DNA of 64,000 nucleotides. It comes from an uncultured Roseovarius sp. Lineage in GTDB: Bacteria; Pseudomonadota; Alphaproteobacteria; Rhodobacterales; Rhodobacteraceae. The translations under genes were made by a program, and so were the position numbers. The notes below the pieces were generated by a model. That model was not told where the DNA came from. It searched no databases and was given only the letters and a program-made list of their open reading frames with translations. The DNA is taken from assembly GCA_947499555.1 (NCBI GenBank), contig CANMOU010000002.1, forward strand, positions 868,029 to 932,028, written 5' to 3'. This document shows positions 42,484 through 50,562 of the stretch, in pieces (within the stretch, counting starts at the first letter, position 1; each line of letters begins with the position of its first letter).

Positions 42484-42882
42484 ATGAAGATTTCTCCCTA
42501 TACTCTTATGGTCACTTTATTGTTCTACACGTGCCCATGACCTCAAGACACGCGTATCAATACTGCGCGACTCCAAGCGAAGCCGCAACAGATGCGCCGA
42601 CATCCGATCCGAAATAACGATTCCGTTCAACGTTTTTATTCGGTTTGCCCGCAAGGTTCTGAACATCCGAAATCCTTTTTTTGAAAAACACGTTTAAAAA
42701 CATCTGATTCTAGGTGGTTTTGATGATTTTCGGGCAAGCAGTCCGTCATAATTGGACATAATCAAAGCTGCCGTCTGGCCCTATTGAAGAGACACGATTC
42801 CAGGCTGATATGGATAAGAATTAAGACAAGGTAATCGCTGGTGCCCGTCGATCTCGGCGGGCCGAACCTGATGGAGCTTCTT
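42484..42882. promoter_or_regulatory. tauA-tpa divergent intergenic region
   Basis: About 400 bp without a gene between two divergent taurine genes. It must hold both promoters. GTCC (42741-42744) and GGAC (42754-42757) form a short inverted repeat, and TTGGACATAA (42752-42761) and CTGGCCCTAT (42775-42784) resemble the CTGGAC-type half-sites I recall for the taurine regulator TauR, but their spacing does not match a known site. An A/T-rich block with TTTTTTTGAAAAA near 42676 is also notable. No tauR gene is present in the window. Confidence 0.4.
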
Positions 42883-44265
42883 ATGGATGGCAACCTTCTG
42901 AATGATATCGACAAAGTCGTTGATGCCGACCGTGCGCATGTGTGGCATCACCTGATTCAACACAAACCTTTTGAGACCGGCGCACCGCGGATCATCGTTG
43001 AGGGCAAAGGTATGCGGGTCTGGGACCAGCATGGCAAAGAGCACCTCGATGCGGTGTCAGGTGGGGTCTGGACTGTCAACGTTGGTTATGGGCGCGAACG
43101 GATCGCCAATGCGGTGCGAGATCAGCTTATCAAGTTGAACTACTTCGCAGGGACGGCCGGTTCGATCCCGGGCGCAATGTTCTCTGAGCGTCTGATTTCC
43201 AAGATGCCCGGGATGAGCCGTGTCTATTACGTGAATTCGGGGTCGGAAGCCAATGAGAAGGCTTTCAAGATGGTCCGTCAGATCTCGCATAAACGGTACG
43301 GTGGCAAGAAACATAAGATCCTCTATCGAGACCGCGACTATCATGGCTCTACCCTCGCGACGATGTCGGCGGGTGGTCAGGACGAGCGGAATGCCCAGTA
43401 TGGCCCATTTGCGCCCGGTTTCGTGCGCGTGCCGCACTGCCTTGAATATCGCGCGCAATGGGATTTGTCGGGCGAGGAATATGGAATTGCTGCTGCAAAT
43501 GCGATTGAGGAAGTCATCCTTGCAGAAGGTCCAGATACGGTCGGCGCGCTGTGCCTGGAGCCGGTGACGGCCGGTGGTGGTGTCATTACTCCGCCAGAAG
43601 GCTACTGGCCTCGCGTGCAGGAGATCTGCCGCAAGTACGACATCCTGCTGCATATCGATGAAGTCGTCTGTGGCGTGGGTCGGACCGGCACATGGTTTGG
43701 CTATCAGCATTACGGTATCGAGCCGGACTTCGTTACGATGGCGAAAGGCGTTGCGTCAGGCTATGCGGCAATCGCTTGCTGTGTGACCAATGAGCGTGTC
43801 TTTGAGATGTTCAAAGAGAATGTCGCGGATCCGCTAGACTATTTCCGCGATATCTCGACCTTTGGCGGCTGCACCGCAGGCCCTGCTGCAGCCCTTGAGA
43901 ACATGGCGATTATCGAGGAAGAAAACCTGCTGGAGAACACCACGCAGATGGGTGATTACATGTTCGATCAGCTGAGCGCGTTGGCTGAAAAACATGCTGC
44001 CATTGGTCATGTTCGTGGTAAGGGCCTCTTCCTTGGGGCCGAGCTTGTCGCTGATCGTGACAGCCGTGATCCAGTGGATGAGAAACAGGCGCAGGCAGTG
44101 GTTGCCGATTGTATGCAACAAGGTGTGATTATCGGGGTGACCAACCGGTCGATCCCCGGCTTCAACAACACTCTGTGTTTCTCTCCCGCGCTGATTTCGA
44201 CCAAAGACGATATTGATGAGATCGTTGCTGCGGTTGACAATGCGTTGGGCAGGGTCTTCGCCTGA
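42883..44265 (+). CDS. tpa: Taurine:pyruvate aminotransferase
   Basis: A 460-residue class-III PLP aminotransferase. ATG 42883 lies six bases after GGAG; GTG 42841 and ATG 42871 are less likely in-frame starts. PLP-binding features are YVNSGSEANEKAFKMVRQ (about 108-125), HIDEVVCGVGRTG (about 265-277) with the PLP-contacting Asp, and the Schiff-base Lys in VTMAKGVASGYA (about 286-297). Tpa converts taurine and pyruvate to sulfoacetaldehyde and alanine. Divergent from tauABC, it gives import plus first catabolic step; sulfoacetaldehyde acetyltransferase (xsc) is not in the window. A beta-alanine or GABA aminotransferase is the alternative. Confidence 0.85.
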   Translation: MDGNLLNDIDKVVDADRAHVWHHLIQHKPFETGAPRIIVEGKGMRVWDQHGKEHLDAVSGGVWTVNVGYGRERIANAVRDQLIKLNYFAGTAGSIPGAMFSERLISKMPGMSRVYYVNSGSEANEKAFKMVRQISHKRYGGKKHKILYRDRDYHGSTLATMSAGGQDERNAQYGPFAPGFVRVPHCLEYRAQWDLSGEEYGIAAANAIEEVILAEGPDTVGALCLEPVTAGGGVITPPEGYWPRVQEICRKYDILLHIDEVVCGVGRTGTWFGYQHYGIEPDFVTMAKGVASGYAAIACCVTNERVFEMFKENVADPLDYFRDISTFGGCTAGPAAALENMAIIEEENLLENTTQMGDYMFDQLSALAEKHAAIGHVRGKGLFLGAELVADRDSRDPVDEKQAQAVVADCMQQGVIIGVTNRSIPGFNNTLCFSPALISTKDDIDEIVAAVDNALGRVFA

Positions 44266-44290
44266 GGAACTGGCGTCTACTAATTCTGAA

Positions 44291-44322
44291 GTCACCCGGC
44301 TTGATGAGCCGGGTGATCTTTT
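44291..44322. terminator. Terminator after tpa
   Basis: An 11-bp stem (GTCACCCGGCT and AGCCGGGTGAT) with a 5-nt loop, followed by CTTTT on the plus strand. It overlaps the stop codon of the convergent DoxX-like gene. Confidence 0.85.
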
Positions 44323-44794
44323 AATGCCACCACGCCGTGCGGTGATGACGGTTCAGCCAGCCGCCAAGGCTTAGGTGATCGCGACGGATCAACAATACCA
44401 GCGCGATGAGCGCGCCGAGAACGGCAAGATCGATCACCGGATTTCGGTTGATAGGAAAACCGTTATCGTTGAGCGCGAAGGGATCGAGAAACCGCTCCCA
44501 TCTGCGGACCACCGTGAAAAAATGCATCACGAGTAGAGCCGCGTATGACGCATAGCGGAAAATTCCGATCGCGACACAGATGCAGATTGCGATTTGCAGG
44601 CCGCCCGCAAAATAGACCTGCCAGAGACTAAGGTCGACATCGTCGAAATGACGTGCCAGCTGCTGGTATTGGCCGGGCGTGATGATCTTGTGCGCGGCCC
44701 AAAGAAACATGAACCAAGCTAGACCAAGCCGCAGGACCAGAACCGCAATGCCATCGAGCCAGTCATCCTTTTGGAGGCGAAATTGTTCATCCAT
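44321..44794 (-). CDS. DoxX-like membrane protein
   Basis: A 157-residue integral membrane protein with four predicted helices (about 15-35, 60-78, 82-98 and 119-138) and the DoxX-like layout: an early LRLGLAWFMFLWAAHKI and a QLARHF loop before the second helix. The C-terminus is rich in His and Trp (RHHRTAWWH). DoxX-family proteins are poorly understood; some are linked to thiosulfate or redox metabolism. It lies 18 bases downstream of a PhyH-family oxygenase gene and is probably co-transcribed with it. Confidence 0.68.
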   Translation of the reverse strand: MDEQFRLQKDDWLDGIAVLVLRLGLAWFMFLWAAHKIITPGQYQQLARHFDDVDLSLWQVYFAGGLQIAICICVAIGIFRYASYAALLVMHFFTVVRRWERFLDPFALNDNGFPINRNPVIDLAVLGALIALVLLIRRDHLSLGGWLNRHHRTAWWH

Positions 44795-44812
44795 CGTTTC
44801 TGAAATCCGTCT

Positions 44813-45616
44813 TCAAGACGCAGGTGGCCAAATCACAGGAAACCAGTCTTTGCGCAACTGATCGCCCGGTTTCATGTCGTGGCCGGGGAAAGGCGGCGAC
44901 GTCGGGCCCTGTCGTTCGACATAGCGCGCGTCATCGCCGACAAGTCGCAGCGAAAAAGCGCGTCGCCGTCGGGTGGTTTCGTTTCCGCGAGTGCCATGCA
45001 GAATGCCGAAGTTAAACGCCACGGCATCACCGGGCTGCATTGGCCATTCTGCGATGTCCATTTCATCTTTATCCGGGTCCGGAACATTCATGAACTCACC
45101 GGGGTCCGGGTAAAAGTCTTCCTCACTAAGCCAGCGGGTTGGCAGCACTGGCTTTTCCCAAAGATGAGAACCTTTGACACAGCGAAGACTTGCCTCCTCA
45201 ACAGGGTCGACAGGGGCCCAAAAGCTTATCGTCTGCTTTCCTTCGACAAAGTAGTAAGGGCCATCCTGATGCCACGGTGTCGGCTTTGAGGTGCCAGGTT
45301 CTTTCACAAGGACATGGTCGTGAAAGACTTGCGCGGTTTGTGACACCATAAGGTCGGCTGCCACTTCGGCCACCGGCGAATTCTTGATGACCTCGGCAAA
45401 TTCCGGAATGGCCTGCCAATTGCAATAGTCGTCAAAGAACCGGCCTGCTTCGCCGGTCTTGAGATTCTCGGCAGCATAGGGCCCGGGGCAAGACATATTG
45501 CGTCCGATCCCCGCGCGAAGGGTATGGATCCAGTCGGCAAACAGACCCGGGATCATCACAACACCGTCGCGCTGATACGCGTCAACATGTGACGGGTTGA
45601 TCAAAGGATGTGGCAT
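44813..45616 (-). CDS. Phytanoyl-CoA dioxygenase (PhyH) family protein
   Basis: A 267-residue Fe(II)/2-oxoglutarate oxygenase. Metal ligands: H-x-D in TPWHQDGPYYF (about residues 113-123) and the distal His in FGILHGTRGNET (about 202-213); the cosubstrate Arg is in RRRRAFSLRLVGDD. It differs from the 30.5-kb paralogue in length and in most loops. Substrate unknown; the WHQDGPYYFVEG segment recalls members acting on small osmolyte-like compounds, but that is a weak hint. Upstream of the DoxX-like gene on the same strand. Confidence 0.85.
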   Translation of the reverse strand: MPHPLINPSHVDAYQRDGVVMIPGLFADWIHTLRAGIGRNMSCPGPYAAENLKTGEAGRFFDDYCNWQAIPEFAEVIKNSPVAEVAADLMVSQTAQVFHDHVLVKEPGTSKPTPWHQDGPYYFVEGKQTISFWAPVDPVEEASLRCVKGSHLWEKPVLPTRWLSEEDFYPDPGEFMNVPDPDKDEMDIAEWPMQPGDAVAFNFGILHGTRGNETTRRRRAFSLRLVGDDARYVERQGPTSPPFPGHDMKPGDQLRKDWFPVIWPPAS

Positions 45617-45676
45617 TATGCAGCTCCCGGTCCGGAGGCCAGATTACTGCATTGGTCAAAATGGTCTATCACAAAG

Positions 45677-45707
45677 AAAGACCGGGTGGATGGCCCGCCC
45701 GGTCTTT
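45677..45707 (-). terminator. Terminator of the OmpA-type lipoprotein gene
   Basis: Stem AAAGACCGGG (45677-45686) with CCCGGTCTTT (45698-45707), and on the minus strand the T-rich run TTTCTTTGT at its end. It lies about 20 bases past the stop of the ompA-like gene. Confidence 0.78.
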
Positions 45708-45728
45708 GTTGCTCTTGCGTGTGCCGGA

Positions 45729-46394
45729 TCAGACTGCGTTAGGCAGGATCACGATTTCGACGCGGCGGTTTTGCGCCTTACCCTCTGCGGTCAGATTTGA
45801 CGCAATGGGTTGGTCTTCGCCACGTCCGAAGGTTTGGATCCGGCTGAAAGCAACGCCACCATCAAGCAGCACATCAGCGACAGAGTTCGCCCTGCGCTCT
45901 GACAGCGACTGATTGTAGGCGGCACTGCCGGAATTGTCGGTGTGGCCAACGATCTGCACGTTGCTATCGGGGTATTCCTGCAAGTTTGATGCGACCTTGA
46001 GAAGATCTGTTCTGAGCGCCGGATAAACCGTCGCGCTGTCGACGTCGAAAAGAATGTCCTGAGGCAGCGAAACGATCAACCGATCACCCGTGTTGGTGAT
46101 CGTGACATCATCATTTCCAAGGCTCTGACGCAGCTTCGCTTCTTGTTCGTCAAGCAGGCCACCGGCGACGACGCCACCTGCGGCTCCGACAACGCCACCG
46201 ATCACGGCACCTTTGCCTTTGTCGTCGCTAACAAGTGCGCCGACGCCAGCACCTAGAATCCCGCCGAGAAGCGCGCCTGATTTGGCATTCTTGTTGGGAT
46301 CGTTTTCATTCAGATGCGCAGGGCTCGTGCAGGCCGCCAAAAGACCAAGCGACAAGCCCGCCGCGATAAAAGAAGTTTTGTGAGAAATGCTCAT
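45729..46394 (-). CDS. OmpA-family lipoprotein with glycine-zipper (YiaD-like)
   Basis: A 221-residue outer-membrane lipoprotein. ATG 46394 gives a proper lipoprotein signal (SISHKTSFIAAGLSLGLLAAC); the frame extends upstream without support. After Cys21 comes a glycine-zipper region (about residues 38-80, rich in GxxxG), then an OmpA-C peptidoglycan-binding domain (ILFDVDSATVYPALRTDLL, VQIVGHTDNSGSAAYNQSLSERRANSV, then GKAQNRRVEIVI). It links outer membrane and peptidoglycan. It is transcribed alone, with its own terminator. Confidence 0.9.
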   Translation of the reverse strand: MSISHKTSFIAAGLSLGLLAACTSPAHLNENDPNKNAKSGALLGGILGAGVGALVSDDKGKGAVIGGVVGAAGGVVAGGLLDEQEAKLRQSLGNDDVTITNTGDRLIVSLPQDILFDVDSATVYPALRTDLLKVASNLQEYPDSNVQIVGHTDNSGSAAYNQSLSERRANSVADVLLDGGVAFSRIQTFGRGEDQPIASNLTAEGKAQNRRVEIVILPNAV

Positions 46395-46583
46395 GTCCTG
46401 AAGCCTCATTGTTATGCCCATTTTTCCGGGTCTCGCGAATATAATATGCCTTTGTCGCTCAAATCCCAAGGCCAATCTGGGGGGAAATAGAGATGAACGG
46501 CGCCAAACAGGCCCAGAAAGAGCGCTTCGGAAGTGGCCATGGCTGCTGTGGTTCGTAACGCTTGCCTGTGCTAGCTGTCTCGT

Positions 46584-47216
46584 ATGATCGTTCATTTGGT
46601 TCATACCGCTGAGGTGCACAAAGCAACATTCGACCGTCTGCACGATGAGATCGCAGCCGGTGTCACGATTGAGCATCATGTGAAAGAGGCTTGGCTGGCA
46701 CGCGCTCGCGGGGATGATACGGGCAGGCTCCAATCGGAAATTGCGGATTATCTGGGCGGTCTGGCTGGGTCTGTCTTATGCACATGCTCGACAATCGGTC
46801 CCATGGCGGAAAAAACGGGTGCGTTGCGCATCGACTGGCCGATGATGCAAGCTGCCGCGCGTGCCGGTGACTGTGTTCTGCTTGTTTACTGCTTAAAGAG
46901 CACGGCGCACCCAAGCCGCTTGCTATTGCAGCGCGCCCAAGAGGAAGCAAACCTCTCACAAGAGATTGTCGAGCTTTATTTGCCTGACCATTGGACGCTG
47001 TTCGAACAAGGCCGCACAGATTCTTTTGTGGGGGCCGTGGCAAAGGACATTAAGGCAGCCGTTATGCGACGCCCCGATGTGAAGGCTGTTATCTTAGCGC
47101 AAGCCTCAATGGCCGGAGCGGCCGAGAAGCTTTGTAAGCTCAATATCCCCGTCTTCAGTTCTCCAAGGCTTGCTTTGCAGGCGGTAATGGCATTGGGCGG
47201 GGTGAAAGTCAGTTGA
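46584..47216 (+). CDS. Asp/Glu-racemase-like protein
   Basis: A 210-residue soluble protein that looks like one subunit of the aspartate/glutamate/hydantoin racemase fold. The first catalytic cysteine region is [17 protein letters not shown] (about residues 64-80). The second catalytic position, where a Cys is expected, reads [13 protein letters not shown] near 170-182, so one of the two acid/base residues seems to be Ala. A one-Cys enzyme (for example a decarboxylase or isomerase of this fold) is possible. It lies 49 bp before accA on the same strand. Confidence 0.6.
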   Translation: MIVHLVHTAEVHKATFDRLHDEIAAGVTIEHHVKEAWLARARGDDTGRLQSEIADYLGGLAGSVLCTCSTIGPMAEKTGALRIDWPMMQAAARAGDCVLLVYCLKSTAHPSRLLLQRAQEEANLSQEIVELYLPDHWTLFEQGRTDSFVGAVAKDIKAAVMRRPDVKAVILAQASMAGAAEKLCKLNIPVFSSPRLALQAVMALGGVKVS

Positions 47217-47265
47217 AAGGGCCTGGGCATTCAATATATTCCTTCGGCCAAAGCGGAGACCGGTC

Positions 47266-48228
47266 ATGACCAATTATCTCGACTTCGAAAAGCCACTGGC
47301 CGAGATCGAAGGCAAGGCAGAAGAGCTTCGGGCCATGGCCCGAACCAACGAAGAAATGGATGTCGAAGCAGAGGCCGCGGCGCTTGACCGTAAAGCGGCA
47401 GACATGTTGGCCGACCTCTACAAGTCGCTTACACCTTGGCGCAAATGCCAGGTGGCCCGACATCCCGACCGACCTCACTGCCAGGACTACATCAAGGCAC
47501 TCTTCACCGAATATACGCCTTTGGCGGGTGACCGGAATTTTGCGGATGATCAGGCGGTGATGGGCGGATTGGCGCGGTTTAACGATACACCGGTGGTGGT
47601 GATCGGTCATGAGAAAGGCAACGACACCAAGAGCCGCATTGAGCGGAATTTTGGCATGGCGCGACCAGAGGGGTATCGCAAGGCAATCCGTCTCATGGAT
47701 CTGGCGGATCGGTTTGGCCTGCCCGTCATCACACTTGTGGATACGCCCGGAGCTTACCCAGGGAAGGGTGCCGAAGAGCGCGGACAGAGCGAAGCGATAG
47801 CCCGGTCGACGGAAATGTGCCTGCGCATCGGAGTGCCCCTTGTCAGTGTGATCATTGGCGAAGGGGGTTCGGGCGGCGCGGTGGCCTTCGCCAGCGCAAA
47901 CCGTGTTGCGATGCTGGAGCATTCGATCTATTCGGTGATCAGTCCTGAGGGGTGCGCATCCATCCTTTGGAAGGATGCCGAAAAAATGCGCGAGGCAGCT
48001 GAAGCATTGCGATTGACGGCGCAAGACCTGACAAAACTTGGTGTGGCCGACAAGGTGATCAAAGAGCCGATGGGTGGAGCGCATCGCGACCCGCAGACCA
48101 CGATAGCGGCAGTCGGACGAGCGATTGAACAGATGCTGAAGCAGCTTTCGGACAAGAGCCCGGACGCGTTGGTCGAGGATCGCCGCAAAAAGTTCTTGTC
48201 GATGGGCTCTCAGGGGCTGGCCGCCTAA
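47266..48228 (+). CDS. accA: Acetyl-CoA carboxylase carboxyltransferase subunit alpha
   Basis: A 320-residue AccA of normal length. Key blocks: the N-terminal [38 protein letters not shown], then the oxyanion/CoA region [23 protein letters not shown] (about 158-180) and [19 protein letters not shown]. With AccD it transfers CO2 from carboxybiotin to acetyl-CoA, the first step of fatty-acid synthesis. Its stop is directly adjacent to the stop of the convergent gntR gene. Confidence 0.96.
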   Translation: MTNYLDFEKPLAEIEGKAEELRAMARTNEEMDVEAEAAALDRKAADMLADLYKSLTPWRKCQVARHPDRPHCQDYIKALFTEYTPLAGDRNFADDQAVMGGLARFNDTPVVVIGHEKGNDTKSRIERNFGMARPEGYRKAIRLMDLADRFGLPVITLVDTPGAYPGKGAEERGQSEAIARSTEMCLRIGVPLVSVIIGEGGSGGAVAFASANRVAMLEHSIYSVISPEGCASILWKDAEKMREAAEALRLTAQDLTKLGVADKVIKEPMGGAHRDPQTTIAAVGRAIEQMLKQLSDKSPDALVEDRRKKFLSMGSQGLAA

Positions 48229-48900
48229 TCAGCCGAGCAGCATCTTCAACCCTTGGGTCACGTCGGAGCGCACTGCAAGGCGCAAACCGGGTTCATCACC
48301 AGCTTTCAGGGCCGCGATGATAAGGCGGTGATACCTCGGCGGTTCCTTGTGGCGGAGGCGGCCATAAAGTGCGCGCATGGTTGGACCAAGTTGCAACCAC
48401 ACGGTTTCCGCCATCGCCAGCATAGCCGGGGCTTGCGCGCGGAGATAAAGGGTGCGGTGAAATTCGAGATTTGCGCGAATGTATCCCACTGCATCTTGTC
48501 GCGAAATCATGTCGCTGACGCGGGAATTTATGCTGTTGAGACGGTCGATAAGTGCGATATGCGCGCGTGGCAGTGCGCGGCTGGCAAGCTCAACTTCAAT
48601 GAGCGCGCGCAGGGCTGCCAATTCCTCGATACGGTCATTTACCAGTTCGGGCGCCGTGACACGACCTGAGCTTGAGACGCTGAGCGCGCCTTCGGCGGAA
48701 AGTCGGCGCACGGCCTCTCGGGCCGGCGTCATCGAAACCCCGTATTCAGCCCCGATCCCACGCAGGGTCAAGGGTTGGCCGGGACGAAGCTCACCATGCA
48801 TGATGCGAGCCCGCAAACCGCGGTAGACACGGTCATGAGCGGATCCGGATTGCGGAGCACCCGGCGCGGCGAAAGTTTCGGGGCGTTGAGACGGGACCAT
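48229..48900 (-). CDS. GntR-family transcriptional regulator (FCD subfamily)
   Basis: A 223-residue repressor-type protein. The winged helix-turn-helix covers residues about 22-85 (DRVYRGLRARIMHGELRPGQPL, IGAEYGVSMTPAREAVRRL), followed by an all-helical FCD ligand domain (ELAALRALIEVELASRA, then FHRTLYLRAQAPAM) whose conserved Asp/His residues usually bind a metal and an organic acid. Target genes are unknown; accA and the protease gene next to it do not suggest any. A perfect 12-bp palindrome seven bases upstream of the start could be its own operator. Confidence 0.9.
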   Translation of the reverse strand: MVPSQRPETFAAPGAPQSGSAHDRVYRGLRARIMHGELRPGQPLTLRGIGAEYGVSMTPAREAVRRLSAEGALSVSSSGRVTAPELVNDRIEELAALRALIEVELASRALPRAHIALIDRLNSINSRVSDMISRQDAVGYIRANLEFHRTLYLRAQAPAMLAMAETVWLQLGPTMRALYGRLRHKEPPRYHRLIIAALKAGDEPGLRLAVRSDVTQGLKMLLG

Positions 48901-48906
48901 ATGTTC

Positions 48907-48918
48907 TTGTGATCACAA
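48907..48918. promoter_or_regulatory. Palindrome upstream of gntR, likely autoregulatory operator
   Basis: TTGTGATCACAA is a perfect 12-bp palindrome starting seven bases upstream of the gntR start codon. FCD-type GntR regulators commonly bind such short palindromes, and the position would block initiation. Confidence 0.5.
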
Positions 48919-48930
48919 ATTCGGACAGCG

Positions 48931-49632
48931 TCAATCCCGATCCGCATCGAACTTGTAGCGATGTAGCTCGGCTCCGTGGTCGCGCAGCCATCGTCGAGGC
49001 TTGTCGTAGCCGGGATGCAGACCGTTGACGATTGACCAGAAGTTTGAGGAGTGATTCATCTCCACCAGATGCGCGACTTCATGGGCGGCAACATAGTCAA
49101 GGACATCAGGTGGGGCGAGGATTAAGCGCCAGGAATACATCAGATTTCCATCATGCGTGCATGACCCCCAACGAGAGCGTGTATCCCGCAATGTAAGGCG
49201 CGAATAGTGGCGTCCGATCTGTGCTGCACAGTGGTCAGAGGCCGAAGCCAACCTGTCGCGCGCGCGGGCCTTCAGCCAACCCAAGACCCGTGCTGCGGTT
49301 CTTTCTGGAGGGCCGGGAACATAAAGAAGCGACTCATCCTTTGTCACACGTGCAGCCGAGCCCTGAACAATTGTCAGGTTTTGCCCCTCAACAGCTAGCT
49401 CAGTGCCGATGCCAACCACCTCTAAAGCCGGTTTTCTGGTCAGGTTCTTGCGCAACCATGATGATTTTTCCTGCGCGAAGGAAAGACCTTCCCCATCGGA
49501 CACATGGGAGGGCAGCGTCAGCGTGACGCGCCCGTCAATACCCGAGATACGAAGGGAAATTCGGCGCGCTCTGCCTGACCGCCGTAGAGTTAATTCAATA
49601 GGGGGGTTGCCCGGCAGGACATGATGTCCCAT
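48931..49632 (-). CDS. SprT/YgjP-like M48-type metallopeptidase
   Basis: A 233-residue protein of the YgjP family (PF01863). ATG 49632 gives the family N-terminus (GHHVLPGNPPIELTLRRSGRARRISLRI). The zinc motif is AAHEVAHLVEMNHSSNFW (about residues 179-196, H-E-x-x-H), preceded by the family hallmark SRWGSCTHDGNLMYSWRLILAP (about 151-172) and followed by YDKPRRWLRDHG. YgjP-like proteins are putative zinc proteases with unknown substrates. It starts 114 bases from the divergent TIGR02300 gene. Confidence 0.88.
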   Translation of the reverse strand: MGHHVLPGNPPIELTLRRSGRARRISLRISGIDGRVTLTLPSHVSDGEGLSFAQEKSSWLRKNLTRKPALEVVGIGTELAVEGQNLTIVQGSAARVTKDESLLYVPGPPERTAARVLGWLKARARDRLASASDHCAAQIGRHYSRLTLRDTRSRWGSCTHDGNLMYSWRLILAPPDVLDYVAAHEVAHLVEMNHSSNFWSIVNGLHPGYDKPRRWLRDHGAELHRYKFDADRD

Positions 49633-49746
49633 ATGACCTCGCAGTTTGATGAATGCCGCCCGCGTCAAAGCCTTTGACACCTTGTTCGTGTTATGGCAGG
49701 GGACGCGGATCGTCCGCAAGACAAAGAGATGCCGGAGGGGATAAAA

Positions 49747-50076
49747 ATGCCCAAGGAAGAATGGGGTGTGAAACGTGTTTGCCCGACAACGGGAAAACGT
49801 TTCTACGACCTGAACAAAGACCCAATCGTGAGCCCGTATACCGGCGAGGTAATCGAGTTGCATGCTGGGAAGACCCGCTCAATCACGGCGGATGCCGAAG
49901 ACGCTGAAACCAAGAAGATGCAAGCGGCGGATGTCGACGACGATATCCTCGATGATGATGACGATGTCGATGTGGATGTCGACCTTGGAGATGATGTTCT
50001 GGAGGATGACGACGACGAGGATAACGTCTCGCTCGACGATATCGCCGACGTTGCTCAGGAAGACGACGACAGCTAA
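49747..50076 (+). CDS. TIGR02300 family protein with acidic tail
   Basis: A 109-residue protein starting at ATG 49747, seven bases after GGAGG. The N-terminal 45 residues are the TIGR02300 domain: EEWGVKRVCPTTGKRFYDLN and DPIVSPYTGEV, with a single CP-x-T-G-K motif that looks like half of a zinc site. The last 55 residues are extremely acidic, with runs of Asp and a D-V repeat, probably disordered. Conserved across alphaproteobacteria; function is unknown. Confidence 0.87.
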   Translation: MPKEEWGVKRVCPTTGKRFYDLNKDPIVSPYTGEVIELHAGKTRSITADAEDAETKKMQAADVDDDILDDDDDVDVDVDLGDDVLEDDDDEDNVSLDDIADVAQEDDDS

Positions 50077-50176
50077 TCGTGTGGTTAGTGATGCGGCGGA
50101 CTTTTCACTTGATCCGCTTCGGCGCTTTCCTTAGATAGCGGCGTGTGTTTCGTCTGCATGGCAAAGCGCATAACAT

Positions 50177-50252
<76 letters not shown>

Positions 50253-50391
50253 AATCTTCTTCGTAAGATATTGATTTTATGATGATTTTTGGCCCTGATA
50301 GATTCCATACCGCCGATTTTCCCACCACTTTCTTTCCAATATAGCCCTGTCCGAGCAATTGGACCCGTTAGTCGCCACTCGAAAACGCCAA

Positions 50392-50562
50392 TCAGTTGAA
50401 ATCTATCCCAGCAAGAGCGCTGTTAGCTTCCGCAGGTTGTTTTTCTTCTGAACCACTGGATGCAACACCTTCTTCTTTCCTTGAAGGAATCAAGGGCGGA
50501 AGTTCAACATCTTTTCTCGGAACCGGATCTGCAGTGAGTTCTCTTTTCTTAACTTCAGCCAT
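50392..50562 (-). CDS. 56-residue charged, probably disordered protein coupled to a proteasome-like gene
   Basis: ATG 50562 to TGA 50392-50394. GGAG lies seven bases upstream, and the gene overlaps the end of the Ntn-hydrolase gene by eight bases in another frame, so it is translated with it. The 56 residues begin MAEVKKRELTADPVPRKDVE and end ALAGIDFN; they are rich in Lys, Glu, Pro, Ser and Ala, have no hydrophobic core, and contain no cysteine or known motif. It may be a substrate tag, an inhibitor or an adaptor of the protease-like partner. It lacks the C-terminal Gly-Gly-Glu/Gln of Pup. No homologue is known to me. Confidence 0.55.
   Translation of the reverse strand: MAEVKKRELTADPVPRKDVELPPLIPSRKEEGVASSGSEEKQPAEANSALAGIDFN

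Noticed and set aside
42752-42784. TauR binding site
   Set aside because: The two half-sites only partly match the remembered CTGGAC-type motif and their spacing is wrong; kept only as a weak hint in the intergenic entry.
50392-50562. Pup (prokaryotic ubiquitin-like protein)
   Set aside because: The length and disorder are similar, but the C-terminal Gly-Gly-Glu/Gln and the Mpa/PafA genes are absent, so it cannot be called Pup.
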